32,844 nucleotides of DNA from an uncultured Clostridia bacterium (GTDB lineage Bacteria; Bacillota; Clostridia; Oscillospirales; Ruminococcaceae): positions 1-32,844 of the forward strand of contig CAMCOD010000019.1 in assembly GCA_945876435.1 (NCBI GenBank). The letters are read 5' to 3'. The number at the start of each line of letters is the position of its first letter. The stretch's first letter is position 1. Made by a program: the position numbers and the translations under genes. The notes under the pieces were generated by a model. It searched no databases and was not told the DNA's origin. It saw nothing but the letters and a program-made list of their open reading frames with translations. Positions 1 to 7,466 of this stretch are shown here, piece by piece.

Positions 1-102
1 TTGATCTTGGTTTTCCAAAAGTTATTTCTTGTTCAATTTTGAGGGTATTGGCAAGCAAGGCTTTATGAGTGATTCATAAAGGCAAGTTTCACATATCTAT
101 TT

Positions 103-178
<76 letters not shown>

Positions 179-182
179 ATAT

Positions 183-257
183 GGCCCGTTGGTCAAGCGG
201 TTAAGACTCCGGCCTCTCACGCCGGCAACGAGGGTTCGAGTCCCTCACGGGTCACCA
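183..257 (+). tRNA. tRNA-Glu (CTC)
   Basis: A 75-nt cloverleaf with encoded CCA. The anticodon loop CTCTCAC between CCGGC and GCCGG gives anticodon CTC (Glu, GAG). The acceptor stem GGCCCGT pairs with ACGGGTC, with one G-T wobble. Only 4 nt separate it from the upstream tRNA-Lys, so the two are surely co-transcribed. Confidence 0.96.
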
Positions 258-260
258 TAA

Positions 261-378
<118 letters not shown>

Positions 379-384
379 TTATAT

Positions 385-460
385 TCCTCCTTAGCTCAGT
401 CGGTAGAGCATGCGGCTGTTAACCGCAGGGTCGTCTGTTCGAGCCAGACAGGGGGAGCCA
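385..460 (+). tRNA. tRNA-Asn (GTT)
   Basis: A 76-nt cloverleaf with encoded CCA. The anticodon loop CTGTTAA between TGCGG and CCGCA gives anticodon GTT (Asn). The acceptor stem TCCTCCT pairs with AGGGGGA, with a T-G pair inside. Confidence 0.96.
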
Positions 461-462
461 CT

Positions 463-498
463 ATGACCGGTATCGTAGGATGCTACGGTACCGGTCAT
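463..498 (+). repeat. Long hairpin between tRNA genes
   Basis: A 16-bp inverted repeat with one G-U type mismatch. The left arm is 463-478 (ATGACCGGTATCGTAG), the loop is GATG and the right arm is 483-498 (CTACGGTACCGGTCAT). It fills almost the whole spacer between tRNA-Asn and tRNA-Met. No T-run follows, so it is not a normal terminator. It may be an RNA-processing signal or a small palindromic repeat. Confidence 0.7.
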
Positions 499-509
499 CT
501 AAACAAAAA

Positions 510-586
510 GGGCCTTTAGCTCAGCTGGTCAGAGCAACCGGCTCATAACCGGTCGGTCCCGGGTTCGAATCCCTGAAGGCCCACCA
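510..586 (+). tRNA. tRNA-Met (CAT), probably the elongator
   Basis: A 77-nt cloverleaf with encoded CCA. The anticodon loop CTCATAA gives CAT. The acceptor stem GGGCCTT pairs fully with AAGGCCC, so the mismatched first pair of a bacterial initiator tRNA is absent. This favours elongator Met. A lysidine-modified Ile tRNA also carries CAT and cannot be fully excluded by eye. Confidence 0.9.
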
Positions 587-618
587 GTTTTGGCGAAAGG
601 TTTTTCCATAAAACATAT

Positions 619-694
619 AGGGGTATAGCTCAGCTGGTAGAGCAGCGGTCTCCAAAACCGCGTGCCGAGGGTTCGAATCCTTCTGCCCCTGCCA
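619..694 (+). tRNA. tRNA-Trp (CCA)
   Basis: A 76-nt cloverleaf with encoded CCA end. The anticodon loop CTCCAAA between GCGGT and ACCGC gives anticodon CCA (Trp). The acceptor stem AGGGGTA pairs with TGCCCCT. Confidence 0.96.
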
Positions 695-699
695 TATTT

Positions 700-775
700 G
701 CTGTTATGGCTCAGTCGGTAGAGCACGTCCTTGGTAAGGACGAGGTCGCCGGTTCGATTCCGGCTAACAGCTCCA
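700..775 (+). tRNA. tRNA-Thr (GGT)
   Basis: A 76-nt cloverleaf with encoded CCA. The anticodon loop TTGGTAA between CGTCC and GGACG gives anticodon GGT (Thr). The acceptor stem GCTGTTA pairs with TAACAGC. It is the last gene of the cluster and is followed at once by a terminator. The accessory cassette begins right after it. Confidence 0.96.
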
Positions 776-809
776 AAAAGACTTGTCGCGATTGCGGCGA
801 GTCTTTTTT
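776..809 (+). terminator. Terminator of the tRNA/5S cluster
   Basis: AAAAGACTTGTCGC, loop GATT, then GCGGCGAGTCTTTTTT. The stem has two G-U pairs and ends in a run of six T. It ends the stable-RNA transcript directly after tRNA-Thr. Confidence 0.88.
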
Positions 810-874
810 CGTATCTGCAGACTTTTCTCCGGCGGTACGAGATTGCATGAGGAAAGGTATAGGAAGGAATAGGA

Positions 875-3148
875 TTGAAAGAAAACGGCCAGAATGATAT
901 ACTGGAAAAAATGAGAAAACGGCGGAAAAGAGGCGGCTGCATGGACTGGTATCAGGGTACAGTGGGAAAGGAACAGATCCTGCGAATCACATTTGGGGAA
1001 AGCTACGAGGCGAAACCCGGCGATGAGGGGTGGAGAATCGAGGAATGGCAGGCGTTTGGCTGGCTCCATGAACGGGAAGTGTTCGTGTGCGGCGGACCGA
1101 TCGGTCTGCACAGCCGTCTGTTCGCCGGTTTTCAGGGCTTACAGGAGATCATCGGGCTGGAGGGGCTGGAAGTTGGGGACTGCCGGGATCTTTCCGGCCT
1201 GTTCGAGGGCTGCGCATTTTTGCAGCGGCTGGAGCTGAACGGCTGGAACACCGGGAAAGTCCGCTGTTTCCGCGGCCTGTTCCGGGGCTGTCATCTGCTG
1301 GAGCGGGTGGAGCTTGGCGGCTGGGATTTGTCCGCCGCGGAGGACCTTTCCGGGCTGTTTGAGGACTGCATCAGCCTGAAACAGGCGGATGTGAGCCGCT
1401 GGAACGTGGAAAAGGTGGAAGATTTCTCCCGCATGTTTGCCAACTGCCCCAGTCTGCGTCAGGTGGATGTCCGTGATTGGCGCACAGACTCCGCCAAGGA
1501 CCTGAGCGGGCTGTTTCAGGGCTGTCTGGGGCTGGAGAGGGCGGATGTTTCCCGGTGGGAGCTGGGAAACGCGGAGAATTTGAGCCGGATGTTTCTGAAC
1601 TGCTGCCGGCTGGAGCGGCTGGATGTGAGCCGCTGGAACGTGGAAAAGGTGCGGGAGTTTTCCTTCCTGTTCGGCGGCTGTATCCGTCTGAAATATCTGG
1701 CTGTGGACGGGTGGAATACGGGCAGCGCCCGGTCCATGGACGGACTTTTTAACCGCTGTGAAGGTCTGAAGGAGTTGAATGTGAGCCGCTGGCAGGTGGA
1801 CAGGGTTGGGAGTTTCCGGAAAATGTTCCATCGCTGCGCCGCTTTGGAAGCGCTGGACCTGGAAAATTGGCACATTGGCGAGGACGCGGACCTGGAGCGG
1901 ATGTTTGTGGGGACCCAGGCGGCGCTGAAACTGCCGAAAGACCGGCCCTTCTGGACCCTGGCGCCGGGGGATAGCTGGTTCCGGGGGCATATTCCGGAGG
2001 AGAAGCTGAAATATGTGACCCAAATCACTCTTTCGGAACGAATCTGGCCGGATGAGCGGCAGGAGAGCTGCTGGCCGGGGGATGTGAGGAAAAGCGGCAG
2101 CCTGCTGGTCCGGAAGGCGGGGGAGGAGCTGCTGCTGTGGAGCCGGGGACAGCGGATCCGGGCCAATGGAAACAGCCACCGGGCTTTCACCATTCTGGAC
2201 CGGGGCGGTCAGTCCTGGCTGCGGGAAATCAGGGGCCTGGAGCTGCTGGACACCGGGGAGGCGGTGGACCTCAGCGAGATGTTCGCCGGAAACGGCGGGC
2301 TGCAAAGCCTTGCGGTGGAGGGATTTTCCCTGGGAAAGGCGGAAAATCTCTGGGGACTGTTCCGGGGCTGCGGCAATTTGCGGCGGCTGGATGTGAGCCG
2401 CTGGGATGTGAGCCGGGTGAAGGAATTTTCCCTCCTGTTTCAGGGCTGTCAGTGGCTGACGAATTTGGATGTGAGCCGCTGGGACACGTCTTCCGCCCAG
2501 GATATGAGCGGTCTGTTCGACGGCTGTGCCCTGCTGCGGCGCTTGGAAGTCGGGAACTGGTCCACGGGAACTGTCCGCAGCTTCAGCGGGCTGTTCCGGG
2601 GCTGTGACCGGCTGCGGGAATTGGATCTGTCCCGCTGGGATGGGTCGGCGGCGGAGCGCATGGATGAGATGTTCCGGGACTGCGGCAGGCTGGAGAAGCT
2701 GGACCTGCGGAATTTTAAGGCAAAACGCTGCCGCAGCTATGGAAATATGCTGCTGGACTGTCCGGCGGAGCTGCTGACGGAGGATGAGGCCTTCCGCACC
2801 CTGGACAGCCGGGATCACTGGTATCGGGGCAGGGTGCCCAAGGGGGAGATCCAGGCGCTGTCCATTGTTTCCAGCTTCCAGCCGGACGGGGAGGAGGACG
2901 AAAGCTGGGCCGCGGACCAGCGGCGGAGCGGTTCCATCCTCTGTTACCGCTACGGGCGGCGTCTGCTGCTTTGCGGACGGGGCTACAAGCTGCGCTGCGC
3001 CGCCGATTCCAGCCGGGCCTTCCGTCTGGCAGAGAAGGGCTGGAACGGGGAGCCGGTTTCGGCTCTGGGGAGCCTGGAAGGCCGGGAAAACCTGGAGCTG
3101 GACGGGGTAAAACTGGATTTTGAGATGTTTCCCCCGGAGGAAAAATAG
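875..3148 (+). CDS. DUF285 (BspA-like) repeat protein without export signal
   Basis: The protein is 757 aa from TTG 875, which has AGGAAGG 7 nt upstream. A shorter start at ATG 941 is also possible. Most of it is built from 26-residue DUF285 units with the pattern xLSGLFxxCxxLxxLDVSRW. I count about nine units in residues 88-330 and about six in residues 465-625. Each block is followed by a similar linker (WTLAPGDSWFRGHIP and RTLDSRDHWYRGRVP) and then by a non-repeat module of about 90 aa. A diverged copy of that module opens the protein, so the plan is cap-repeats-cap-repeats-cap. DUF285/BspA proteins are usually surface proteins for adhesion. Here I see no signal peptide, lipobox, LPXTG motif or membrane segment from either start, so a cytosolic role is inferred. 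The function is unknown. A convergent gene shares its terminator. Confidence 0.88.
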   Translation: MKENGQNDILEKMRKRRKRGGCMDWYQGTVGKEQILRITFGESYEAKPGDEGWRIEEWQAFGWLHEREVFVCGGPIGLHSRLFAGFQGLQEIIGLEGLEVGDCRDLSGLFEGCAFLQRLELNGWNTGKVRCFRGLFRGCHLLERVELGGWDLSAAEDLSGLFEDCISLKQADVSRWNVEKVEDFSRMFANCPSLRQVDVRDWRTDSAKDLSGLFQGCLGLERADVSRWELGNAENLSRMFLNCCRLERLDVSRWNVEKVREFSFLFGGCIRLKYLAVDGWNTGSARSMDGLFNRCEGLKELNVSRWQVDRVGSFRKMFHRCAALEALDLENWHIGEDADLERMFVGTQAALKLPKDRPFWTLAPGDSWFRGHIPEEKLKYVTQITLSERIWPDERQESCWPGDVRKSGSLLVRKAGEELLLWSRGQRIRANGNSHRAFTILDRGGQSWLREIRGLELLDTGEAVDLSEMFAGNGGLQSLAVEGFSLGKAENLWGLFRGCGNLRRLDVSRWDVSRVKEFSLLFQGCQWLTNLDVSRWDTSSAQDMSGLFDGCALLRRLEVGNWSTGTVRSFSGLFRGCDRLRELDLSRWDGSAAERMDEMFRDCGRLEKLDLRNFKAKRCRSYGNMLLDCPAELLTEDEAFRTLDSRDHWYRGRVPKGEIQALSIVSSFQPDGEEDESWAADQRRSGSILCYRYGRRLLLCGRGYKLRCAADSSRAFRLAEKGWNGEPVSALGSLEGRENLELDGVKLDFEMFPPEEK

Positions 3149-3159
3149 GAAAAACAGAA

Positions 3160-3200
3160 AAACAGGAATCAGCCGCCCAAAAGGCGGCTGATTCCTGTTT
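3160..3200. terminator. Bidirectional terminator between convergent genes
   Basis: A perfect 18-bp hairpin: 3160-3177, loop CAAAA, 3183-3200. T-rich sequence follows on the plus strand and A-rich sequence precedes it, so it can end transcripts from both the DUF285 gene and the convergent sigma-like gene. Confidence 0.9.
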
Positions 3201-3209
3201 CGTTTTTGC

Positions 3210-3647
3210 TCAGGATTCCAGCAGACCGTACATGCTCATGGTAAATTTCCGCAAAGCCCGGTCCTTCAGCTCATACAGGGCGCTGCGCTCAATGCACAGA
3301 GCGTCCATCAGGTCGTCCTTGGCGCGGGGGCCGGCGCTGATGTAAAAGCCCTCCAAAACCATCCGTTCGTTGGGCTCCAAAACAGAAAGGCCCCGGTCGA
3401 TCCAGTTCAGCTGCTGGCGGACGAAGGCGTAATTCTGCTTCAGCTGTTCTTTTTCGGCAATGGAGTTGATGAGCCGGTCCTGGGCCCGGCTCAGATCGCC
3501 TTTCAGAGGGATTTTGTCGCTTTGTCCGGCACGCAGGCTTTTCATCTCCGCATCCAGCATACGGTAACGCTCCTTGAGGCTGCTCATGGCCTCCTGTTTG
3601 GCGGAATAATCCTTCAGCAGGCTGACCGCTTCTTTCTTCCAATTCAT
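3210..3647 (-). CDS. Sigma-70 region-4-like phage regulator (ArpU/DUF1492-like)
   Basis: The protein is 145 aa starting MNWKKEAVSLLKDY at 3647, with AAGGAG just upstream. Residues 5-75 are charged and predicted helical or coiled coil. The last 60 residues (LEPNERMVLEGFYI to LRKFTMSMYG) look like a sigma region 4 helix-turn-helix of the kind found in phage late-gene or ArpU-type regulators. That name is family resemblance by eye. The gene is divergent from an XRE repressor and ImmA-like protease; its own promoter is flanked by two copies of the shared operator, so repression by the XRE protein is likely. No phage structural, integrase or excisionase gene is present, so its target is unknown. 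A longer reading upstream of 3647 would begin before the predicted transcript start and was not used. Confidence 0.75.
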   Translation of the reverse strand: MNWKKEAVSLLKDYSAKQEAMSSLKERYRMLDAEMKSLRAGQSDKIPLKGDLSRAQDRLINSIAEKEQLKQNYAFVRQQLNWIDRGLSVLEPNERMVLEGFYISAGPRAKDDLMDALCIERSALYELKDRALRKFTMSMYGLLES

Positions 3648-3687
3648 AAAAAAACTCCTTTCCAGAGAAAAAATACAGGATTTGGGC

Positions 3688-3702
3688 ATCACGTTTTGTG
3701 AT
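3688..3702. promoter_or_regulatory. Operator 1 (ATCAC-N5-GTGAT)
   Basis: ATCACGTTTTGTGAT is a palindrome with 5-bp arms. It covers the predicted transcription start of the minus-strand sigma-like gene. It shares its arms with the sites at 3737 and 3788 and is the probable binding site of the XRE repressor encoded at 3827. Confidence 0.78.
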
Positions 3703-3708
3703 ATCCAT

Positions 3709-3738
3709 AGAATACCACAAACAAATGTTCTTTGTCAA
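3709..3738 (-). promoter_or_regulatory. Promoter of the sigma-like gene
   Basis: On the minus strand, -35 TTGACA lies at 3738-3733 and -10 TATTCT at 3714-3709, 18 bp apart. Operators 1 and 2 flank it; operator 2 overlaps the last two bases of the -35 box. Confidence 0.75.
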
Positions 3739-3751
3739 CACATTTTGTGAT
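3737..3751. promoter_or_regulatory. Operator 2 (AACAC-N5-GTGAT)
   Basis: AACACATTTTGTGAT has one arm base different from the other two sites. It overlaps the -35 box of the minus-strand promoter. Its centre is 49 bp from operator 1 and 51 bp from operator 3, close to five helical turns each, which would suit cooperative binding. Confidence 0.72.
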
Positions 3752-3778
3752 TTACCGGAAAATTTGTGGAAAATGGTC

Positions 3779-3807
3779 TTGATTTCAATCACGGAATGTG
3801 ATATTAT
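3779..3807 (+). promoter_or_regulatory. Promoter of the XRE-ImmA operon
   Basis: -35 TTGATT at 3779-3784 and -10 TATTAT at 3802-3807 are exactly 17 bp apart. Operator 3 fills the spacer. The start codon of the repressor gene is 19 bp beyond the -10 box, behind GAGGTGAT. Confidence 0.78.
3788..3802. promoter_or_regulatory. Operator 3 (ATCAC-N5-GTGAT)
   Basis: ATCACGGAATGTGAT has the same arms as operator 1. It sits between the -35 and -10 boxes of the repressor promoter, which indicates autoregulation. Confidence 0.78.
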
Positions 3808-3826
3808 CAGGACGTGAGGTGATCCT

Positions 3827-4282
3827 ATGGCTTTGAAAGACGTAATGAAGCAGCTTCGCCGCTCCCGGAACATGACCCAAAAGCAGCTGGCGGCGCAGTT
3901 GGGCGTTTCCCAGAACGCCATCAGTATGTACGAGACCGGCAACCGGGAGCCGGATATGAAAACCCTGTCCGCTTTGGCGGGGATTTTCGGCGTGGACATG
4001 AACTACCTGCTGGAATCCCAGGCGCAGACGCCCGTTTCGAGGCCGGAGGAGATCCCTCTGAACCAGCGGGATGAGCGGGACATCGGGAAAAAGATGCGCT
4101 CCATGCTGGAGCTGTTCGACTCGAAGGAGGCGCTGATGTTTGACGGGGAGCCGCTGGACGAGGAGACCCGGGAGCTGCTGAAGGAAAGCTACCGCAGCCA
4201 GCTGGAGCTGACCAAGCGGCTGGCCAAGGTGAAATACAGCCCCAAAAAGAAAAAAGACAAGACAACAGACAAAAACAACTGA
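3827..4282 (+). CDS. XRE-family repressor (ImmR-like)
   Basis: The protein is 151 aa, with ATG 3827 behind GAGGTGAT. Residues 6-62 are a Cro/CI helix-turn-helix: MTQKQLAAQLGVSQNAISMY is the HTH core, followed by ETGNREPDMKTLSALAGIFG and DMNYLLE. The C-terminal 85 residues are charged, end in a Lys-rich tail, and hold the likely protease-sensitive region. Next to it, 23 bp downstream, is an ImmA/IrrE-type protease. In ICEBs1 (ImmR/ImmA) and Deinococcus (DdrO/IrrE) such proteases cut their partner repressor to switch genes on. By analogy this protein should bind the three ATCAC-N5-GTGAT sites and repress both divergent promoters. What inactivates it is not visible. Confidence 0.88.
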   Translation: MALKDVMKQLRRSRNMTQKQLAAQLGVSQNAISMYETGNREPDMKTLSALAGIFGVDMNYLLESQAQTPVSRPEEIPLNQRDERDIGKKMRSMLELFDSKEALMFDGEPLDEETRELLKESYRSQLELTKRLAKVKYSPKKKKDKTTDKNN

Positions 4283-4305
4283 CAGCTTGACACAGGTGGT
4301 GACAC

Positions 4306-4746
4306 ATGGATATCAGAAAGACTGTGGAGAGACTTTGCCGCAGGCATCAGACCCGTGATCCCATGGTGATCTGCCGGGAGCTGGGGATCCTGGTGCTTTT
4401 TGAGCCTTTGGGCAGCGTGCGGGGCTACTATTCCCGCTCCCACCGCTTCCGGGTGATCCACATCAATCAGGATCTGGAGGAGCGGCAGCAGCGGTTCACC
4501 TGCTGTCACGAGCTGGGTCACGCCATCCTCCATCCCCAGGCCAACACGCCCTTCCTGCGGGCCAATACCCTGTTTTCCATCAACCGGCTGGAGGTGGAGG
4601 CCAACCGTTTCGCGGTGTGCCTGCTGTATCCGGAGGACTATCTGCGGCGGGAATTTGAGGGCTGCAGCGTGATGCAGCTGGCGGAGAGCCTGAAGCTGCC
4701 GCCGGAGCTGGCAGAGTACCTGTGGAAAAAGGACGAAAAACAATAA
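4306..4746 (+). CDS. ImmA/IrrE-family metallopeptidase
   Basis: The protein is 146 aa, with ATG 4306 after AGGTGGTGA. The zinc motif HELGH lies at residues 68-72, and the third ligand is probably Glu98 in EVEANRFA; both are typical of the COG2856 ImmA/IrrE family. The length matches the family's short form, with no extra sensor domain. It is co-transcribed with the XRE repressor, which is its most likely substrate. Known homologues activate on DNA damage or on a cell-density regulator; no such partner gene (RapI-like) is in view. The pair looks like the control module of a mobile element left without the element. Confidence 0.92.
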   Translation: MDIRKTVERLCRRHQTRDPMVICRELGILVLFEPLGSVRGYYSRSHRFRVIHINQDLEERQQRFTCCHELGHAILHPQANTPFLRANTLFSINRLEVEANRFAVCLLYPEDYLRREFEGCSVMQLAESLKLPPELAEYLWKKDEKQ

Positions 4747-4762
4747 TCTTCACATTTGAAAC

Positions 4763-4791
4763 TTGATTATTTTACAACTTTCGTATATCAT
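4763..4791 (+). promoter_or_regulatory. Promoter of mltG
   Basis: -35 TTGATT at 4763-4768 and -10 TATCAT at 4786-4791, 17 bp apart. A leader of about 100 nt follows before the TTG start of mltG. Confidence 0.65.
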
Positions 4792-4895
4792 AAACAGATA
4801 GGCGAACCTGCGCGGCTTTTTGGCTGTATGACAGCGGCCGGAGGAAGCCGTATTCCCAAAGAAAAAGCCGTATTCCGAAAAAGGAGGGATTTCCT

Positions 4896-6095
4896 TTGAG
4901 TCAGAATGACTTTGATTTTGAATTTAACGAGGACGCTGCCCCAAAAAGCAGCCCGAAAAAGAAGAAAAAGAAGCGTCCAAACCGCTTTGTCCGCTTCCTG
5001 CTGACCCTGTTCTGGGCGCTGGTGCTGGTGGCGGCTTCCCTGTTCCTGTCCTACTTTGCCCTCAGCTCCGCCAGCGACCTGCTGGGCATCAATCAGGTGG
5101 ACCAGCAGGTGGAGATCGTGATCCCCGAGGAGGCCAAAGGCTCCATTAGCAAGGTGTCCAAGATCCTGTACGACGCCGGCGTCATCGACCAGCCTCTGAC
5201 CTTCCAGCTTTATGCCAAGCTGCGGCACATGGACGGCTCCGACCGGGGCGAGGGCAAGGCGACCCGCCAGTTCCTGCCGGGAACCTATGTGGTAAACTCC
5301 CGCTGGGGCTATGACAACCTGATGAATTACCTGTCCTATGAGCGCACCGAGGAATCGGAGCTGGATATTGTCACCGTTACCTTCAGCGAGGGCATGAGCG
5401 CCGCTCAGATCGCCGACAAGCTGGAGGAGAACCGGGTGTGCAGCGCCGAGGACTTCCTGGAGGCACTGGATGGGGACTATGATTACGCCTTTTTGGAGCG
5501 GATCCCGGAGGATGAGCGCTTCCGCCGGCTGGAGGGCTACCTGTTCCCGGATACCTACGAGTTCTTTGTGGATATGAAGCCGGAAAACGTGGTGAAAAAG
5601 TTCCTGAGCAACTACGCCAACCGGGTGGATGACCAGCTGCTGCTCTCCATGAAGGACCTGCCCAACGGGCTGGGCGAGCTGGACAACCTGATGACGCTGG
5701 CCTCCATTATCCAGAAAGAGGCCGGCAGCTACGAGGAGATGTGCCGGGTATCCGCCGTGTTCCACAATCGTCTGGACAACAGCGCCGATTACCCCTATCT
5801 CCAGTCCGACGCCACCACCAACTACATCAAGGACAGCATCCGCCCCTTCCTGAACGTGGAGCGGCCGGAGCTGTACGACGCTTACGACAGCTACAAGTGC
5901 GTGGGCCTGCCCATCGGACCGATCTGCAACCCGGGTCTTGACGCGATCCGGGCCGCCATCAATCCGGATCCCGACATCGACGCCTTCTTCTTCGTCAGCG
6001 ACGACGCGGGAACCTACTACTACGCCGCTACAATGGCCGAGCATGAGGCGAATATCGCCAAAGCCAACGCGGTGAACAAATCCTTAAAGGATTAA
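4896..6095 (+). CDS. mltG: Endolytic murein transglycosylase MltG
   Basis: The protein is 399 aa from TTG 4896, with AAAGGAGGG upstream. A short cytosolic tail (residues 1-32) has a Lys/Arg-rich stretch. It is followed by one membrane helix (about 33-56), a LysM-like N-terminal part of the YceG fold, and the catalytic domain. The catalytic Glu is E275 in LASIIQKEAG. The signature FPDTYEF (217-223) and the C-terminal GLPIGPICNPG block are also present. MltG cuts nascent glycan strands at the outer face of the membrane and sets their length. As in Bacillus (yrrL region), it precedes a U32 peptidase-family gene. The unusual TTG start is supported by the strong ribosome site 5-10 nt away and by the absence of a nearby ATG. 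Confidence 0.95.
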   Translation: MSQNDFDFEFNEDAAPKSSPKKKKKKRPNRFVRFLLTLFWALVLVAASLFLSYFALSSASDLLGINQVDQQVEIVIPEEAKGSISKVSKILYDAGVIDQPLTFQLYAKLRHMDGSDRGEGKATRQFLPGTYVVNSRWGYDNLMNYLSYERTEESELDIVTVTFSEGMSAAQIADKLEENRVCSAEDFLEALDGDYDYAFLERIPEDERFRRLEGYLFPDTYEFFVDMKPENVVKKFLSNYANRVDDQLLLSMKDLPNGLGELDNLMTLASIIQKEAGSYEEMCRVSAVFHNRLDNSADYPYLQSDATTNYIKDSIRPFLNVERPELYDAYDSYKCVGLPIGPICNPGLDAIRAAINPDPDIDAFFFVSDDAGTYYYAATMAEHEANIAKANAVNKSLKD

Positions 6096-6169
6096 AAGCG
6101 GCAGAATCAACAAATCGGCAATAAGTCGGAAACAAACGAGGACGAAAAATCAGAGGAGGATGGACGGAA

Positions 6170-7396
6170 ATGCAACAGAAACCGGAGATTTTGGCGCCGG
6201 TAGGAGATTTTGAGCGGCTGGGCTTTGCCCTGGATTTCGGCGCCGACGCGGTTTATCTGGGGGGGACGGCCTTCGGGATGCGGGCCGGCTCCGCCAACTT
6301 CGATTTTGATACCCTGAAAACCACCTGCCAGCTGGCGCATCAGCGGGGCGTGAAGGTTTATCTCACCTGCAACACCCTGCCCACCAACGAGGAGATCGCC
6401 CAGCTGCCGGAATATTTGAAAAATTCCGCCGCCTGCGGCATCGACGCCCTGATCGTGGCGGATGTGGGGGTGCTGATGGAGGCAAAACGGGTGGTTCCCG
6501 ATACGGAGATCCACATCTCCACCCAGACCGGCGTGGTCAACTACCTGACCGCCAGGGAATTGTACCACATGGGTGCCAAGCGGGTGGTTCTGGCCCGAGA
6601 ACTGTCCTTTGAGGACATTCGCTGCATCCGGGACAACACGCCGCCGGAGCTGGACATTGAGTGCTTTGTTCACGGGGCCATGTGCATGAGCTTTTCCGGG
6701 CGCTGCCTGCTGTCCAACTATCTGCTGGGCCGGGACGCCAACCGGGGTCAGTGCGCCCAGCCCTGCCGCTGGAACTACTACCTGATGGAGGAGAAGCGGC
6801 CGGGGCTTTATCTGCCCATTGAGGAGCATCCGGAGGGCAGCTATATTCTCAACGCAAAGGACCTGTGCATGATCCAGCACATGGACAAGCTGGTGAAGGC
6901 CGGCATCACTTCCTTCAAGATCGAGGGAAGGGCAAAATCCTTCTACTATGTGGCGGTGGTCACCAACGCTTACCGCCAGGCTCTGGACCTGTACTGGAAG
7001 GACCCGGAGCATTATCAGCTTCCCGACTGGCTGGAGGAGGAGACCCGCAAGGTCAGCCACCGGCAGTATTCCACCGGCTTCTACTTCGGCCGACCGGAGC
7101 AGGGCCAGTTCTACGAAAACGGCGGCTATGTCCGGGAGTGGGACGTGGTTGCCATTGTGGACGGCTGGAAGGACGGGGTGCTCAGCTGCACCCAGCGGAA
7201 CAAGTTCTCGGCAGGCGACCAGGTGGAGATCCTGGCTCCCGGCCGGAAGCCGGTTCCTCTGACCGTCGCCTCCATCACCGACGCCGAGGGCGTTGTCCAG
7301 CCTTCCGCCAACCACGCCATGATGAAATTCACCATGCCAAGCCCGGTGGATTTCCCCAAAGGCTCCATTGTCCGCAAAGCCGCGGAGGAAAAATAA
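6170..7396 (+). CDS. trhP: U32-family protein, tRNA 5-hydroxyuridine (TrhP-type)
   Basis: The protein is 408 aa, with ATG 6170 behind AGAGGAGG. The peptidase U32 signature runs from ECFVHGAMCMSFSGRC (residues 164-179) to RGQCAQPC (192-199). Cys165, 172, 179, 195 and 199 are candidates for cluster binding. The N-terminal ILAPVGDFERL and GADAVYLGG are typical of YegQ/YrrO. Members once called collagenases are now known in E. coli and Bacillus to take part in prephenate-dependent 5-hydroxylation of uridine 34 in tRNAs. The mltG neighbour matches the Bacillus yrrL-yrrO order, though yrrM and a second U32 gene are missing here. The symbol follows the E. coli/Bacillus naming and could be adjusted. 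Confidence 0.9.
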   Translation: MQQKPEILAPVGDFERLGFALDFGADAVYLGGTAFGMRAGSANFDFDTLKTTCQLAHQRGVKVYLTCNTLPTNEEIAQLPEYLKNSAACGIDALIVADVGVLMEAKRVVPDTEIHISTQTGVVNYLTARELYHMGAKRVVLARELSFEDIRCIRDNTPPELDIECFVHGAMCMSFSGRCLLSNYLLGRDANRGQCAQPCRWNYYLMEEKRPGLYLPIEEHPEGSYILNAKDLCMIQHMDKLVKAGITSFKIEGRAKSFYYVAVVTNAYRQALDLYWKDPEHYQLPDWLEEETRKVSHRQYSTGFYFGRPEQGQFYENGGYVREWDVVAIVDGWKDGVLSCTQRNKFSAGDQVEILAPGRKPVPLTVASITDAEGVVQPSANHAMMKFTMPSPVDFPKGSIVRKAAEEK

Positions 7397-7406
7397 AGAT
7401 CCGGAG

Positions 7407-7435
7407 AAAAAACCACCCTTTCGGGTGGTTTTTTT
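7407..7435 (+). terminator. Terminator after the U32 gene
   Basis: AAAAACCACCC, loop TTTC, GGGTGGTTTTTTT. The hairpin sequence is nearly the same as the terminator behind carD at 13157. Confidence 0.93.
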
Positions 7436-7466
7436 GCGGTTTTTGGCAAGCCGGCAGGAGAGAAGG

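Noticed and set aside
529-942. Minus-strand open frame of 137 codons with repeated RNRTGDL / GIRTRDR phrases
   Set aside because: It is the antisense of the tRNA-Met, tRNA-Trp and tRNA-Thr genes. Such phrases are a known artefact of tRNA arrays and do not mark a protein gene.
1139-2818. Long minus-strand open frame (559 codons) opposite the DUF285 gene
   Set aside because: Its Pro/Gln/Ala-rich text is the shadow of the GC-rich, repeated coding strand, which has a ribosome site and clear family repeats.
875-3148. The 78-bp periodic repeats as a possible CRISPR or satellite array
   Set aside because: The repeats stay in frame, vary in sequence and encode DUF285 units. No spacer-repeat structure with constant repeats is present anywhere in the window.
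4845-4876. Direct repeat AAGCCGTATTCC before mltG, two copies 20 bp apart
   Set aside because: It is short and lies in the leader without symmetry or a promoter link. It may be a regulator site, but nothing supports that.
700-4890. The segment from tRNA-Thr to mltG as an integrated element with att sites
   Set aside because: I found no second copy of the tRNA-Thr 3' end near 4750-4890 and no integrase, so only an accessory cassette is claimed.
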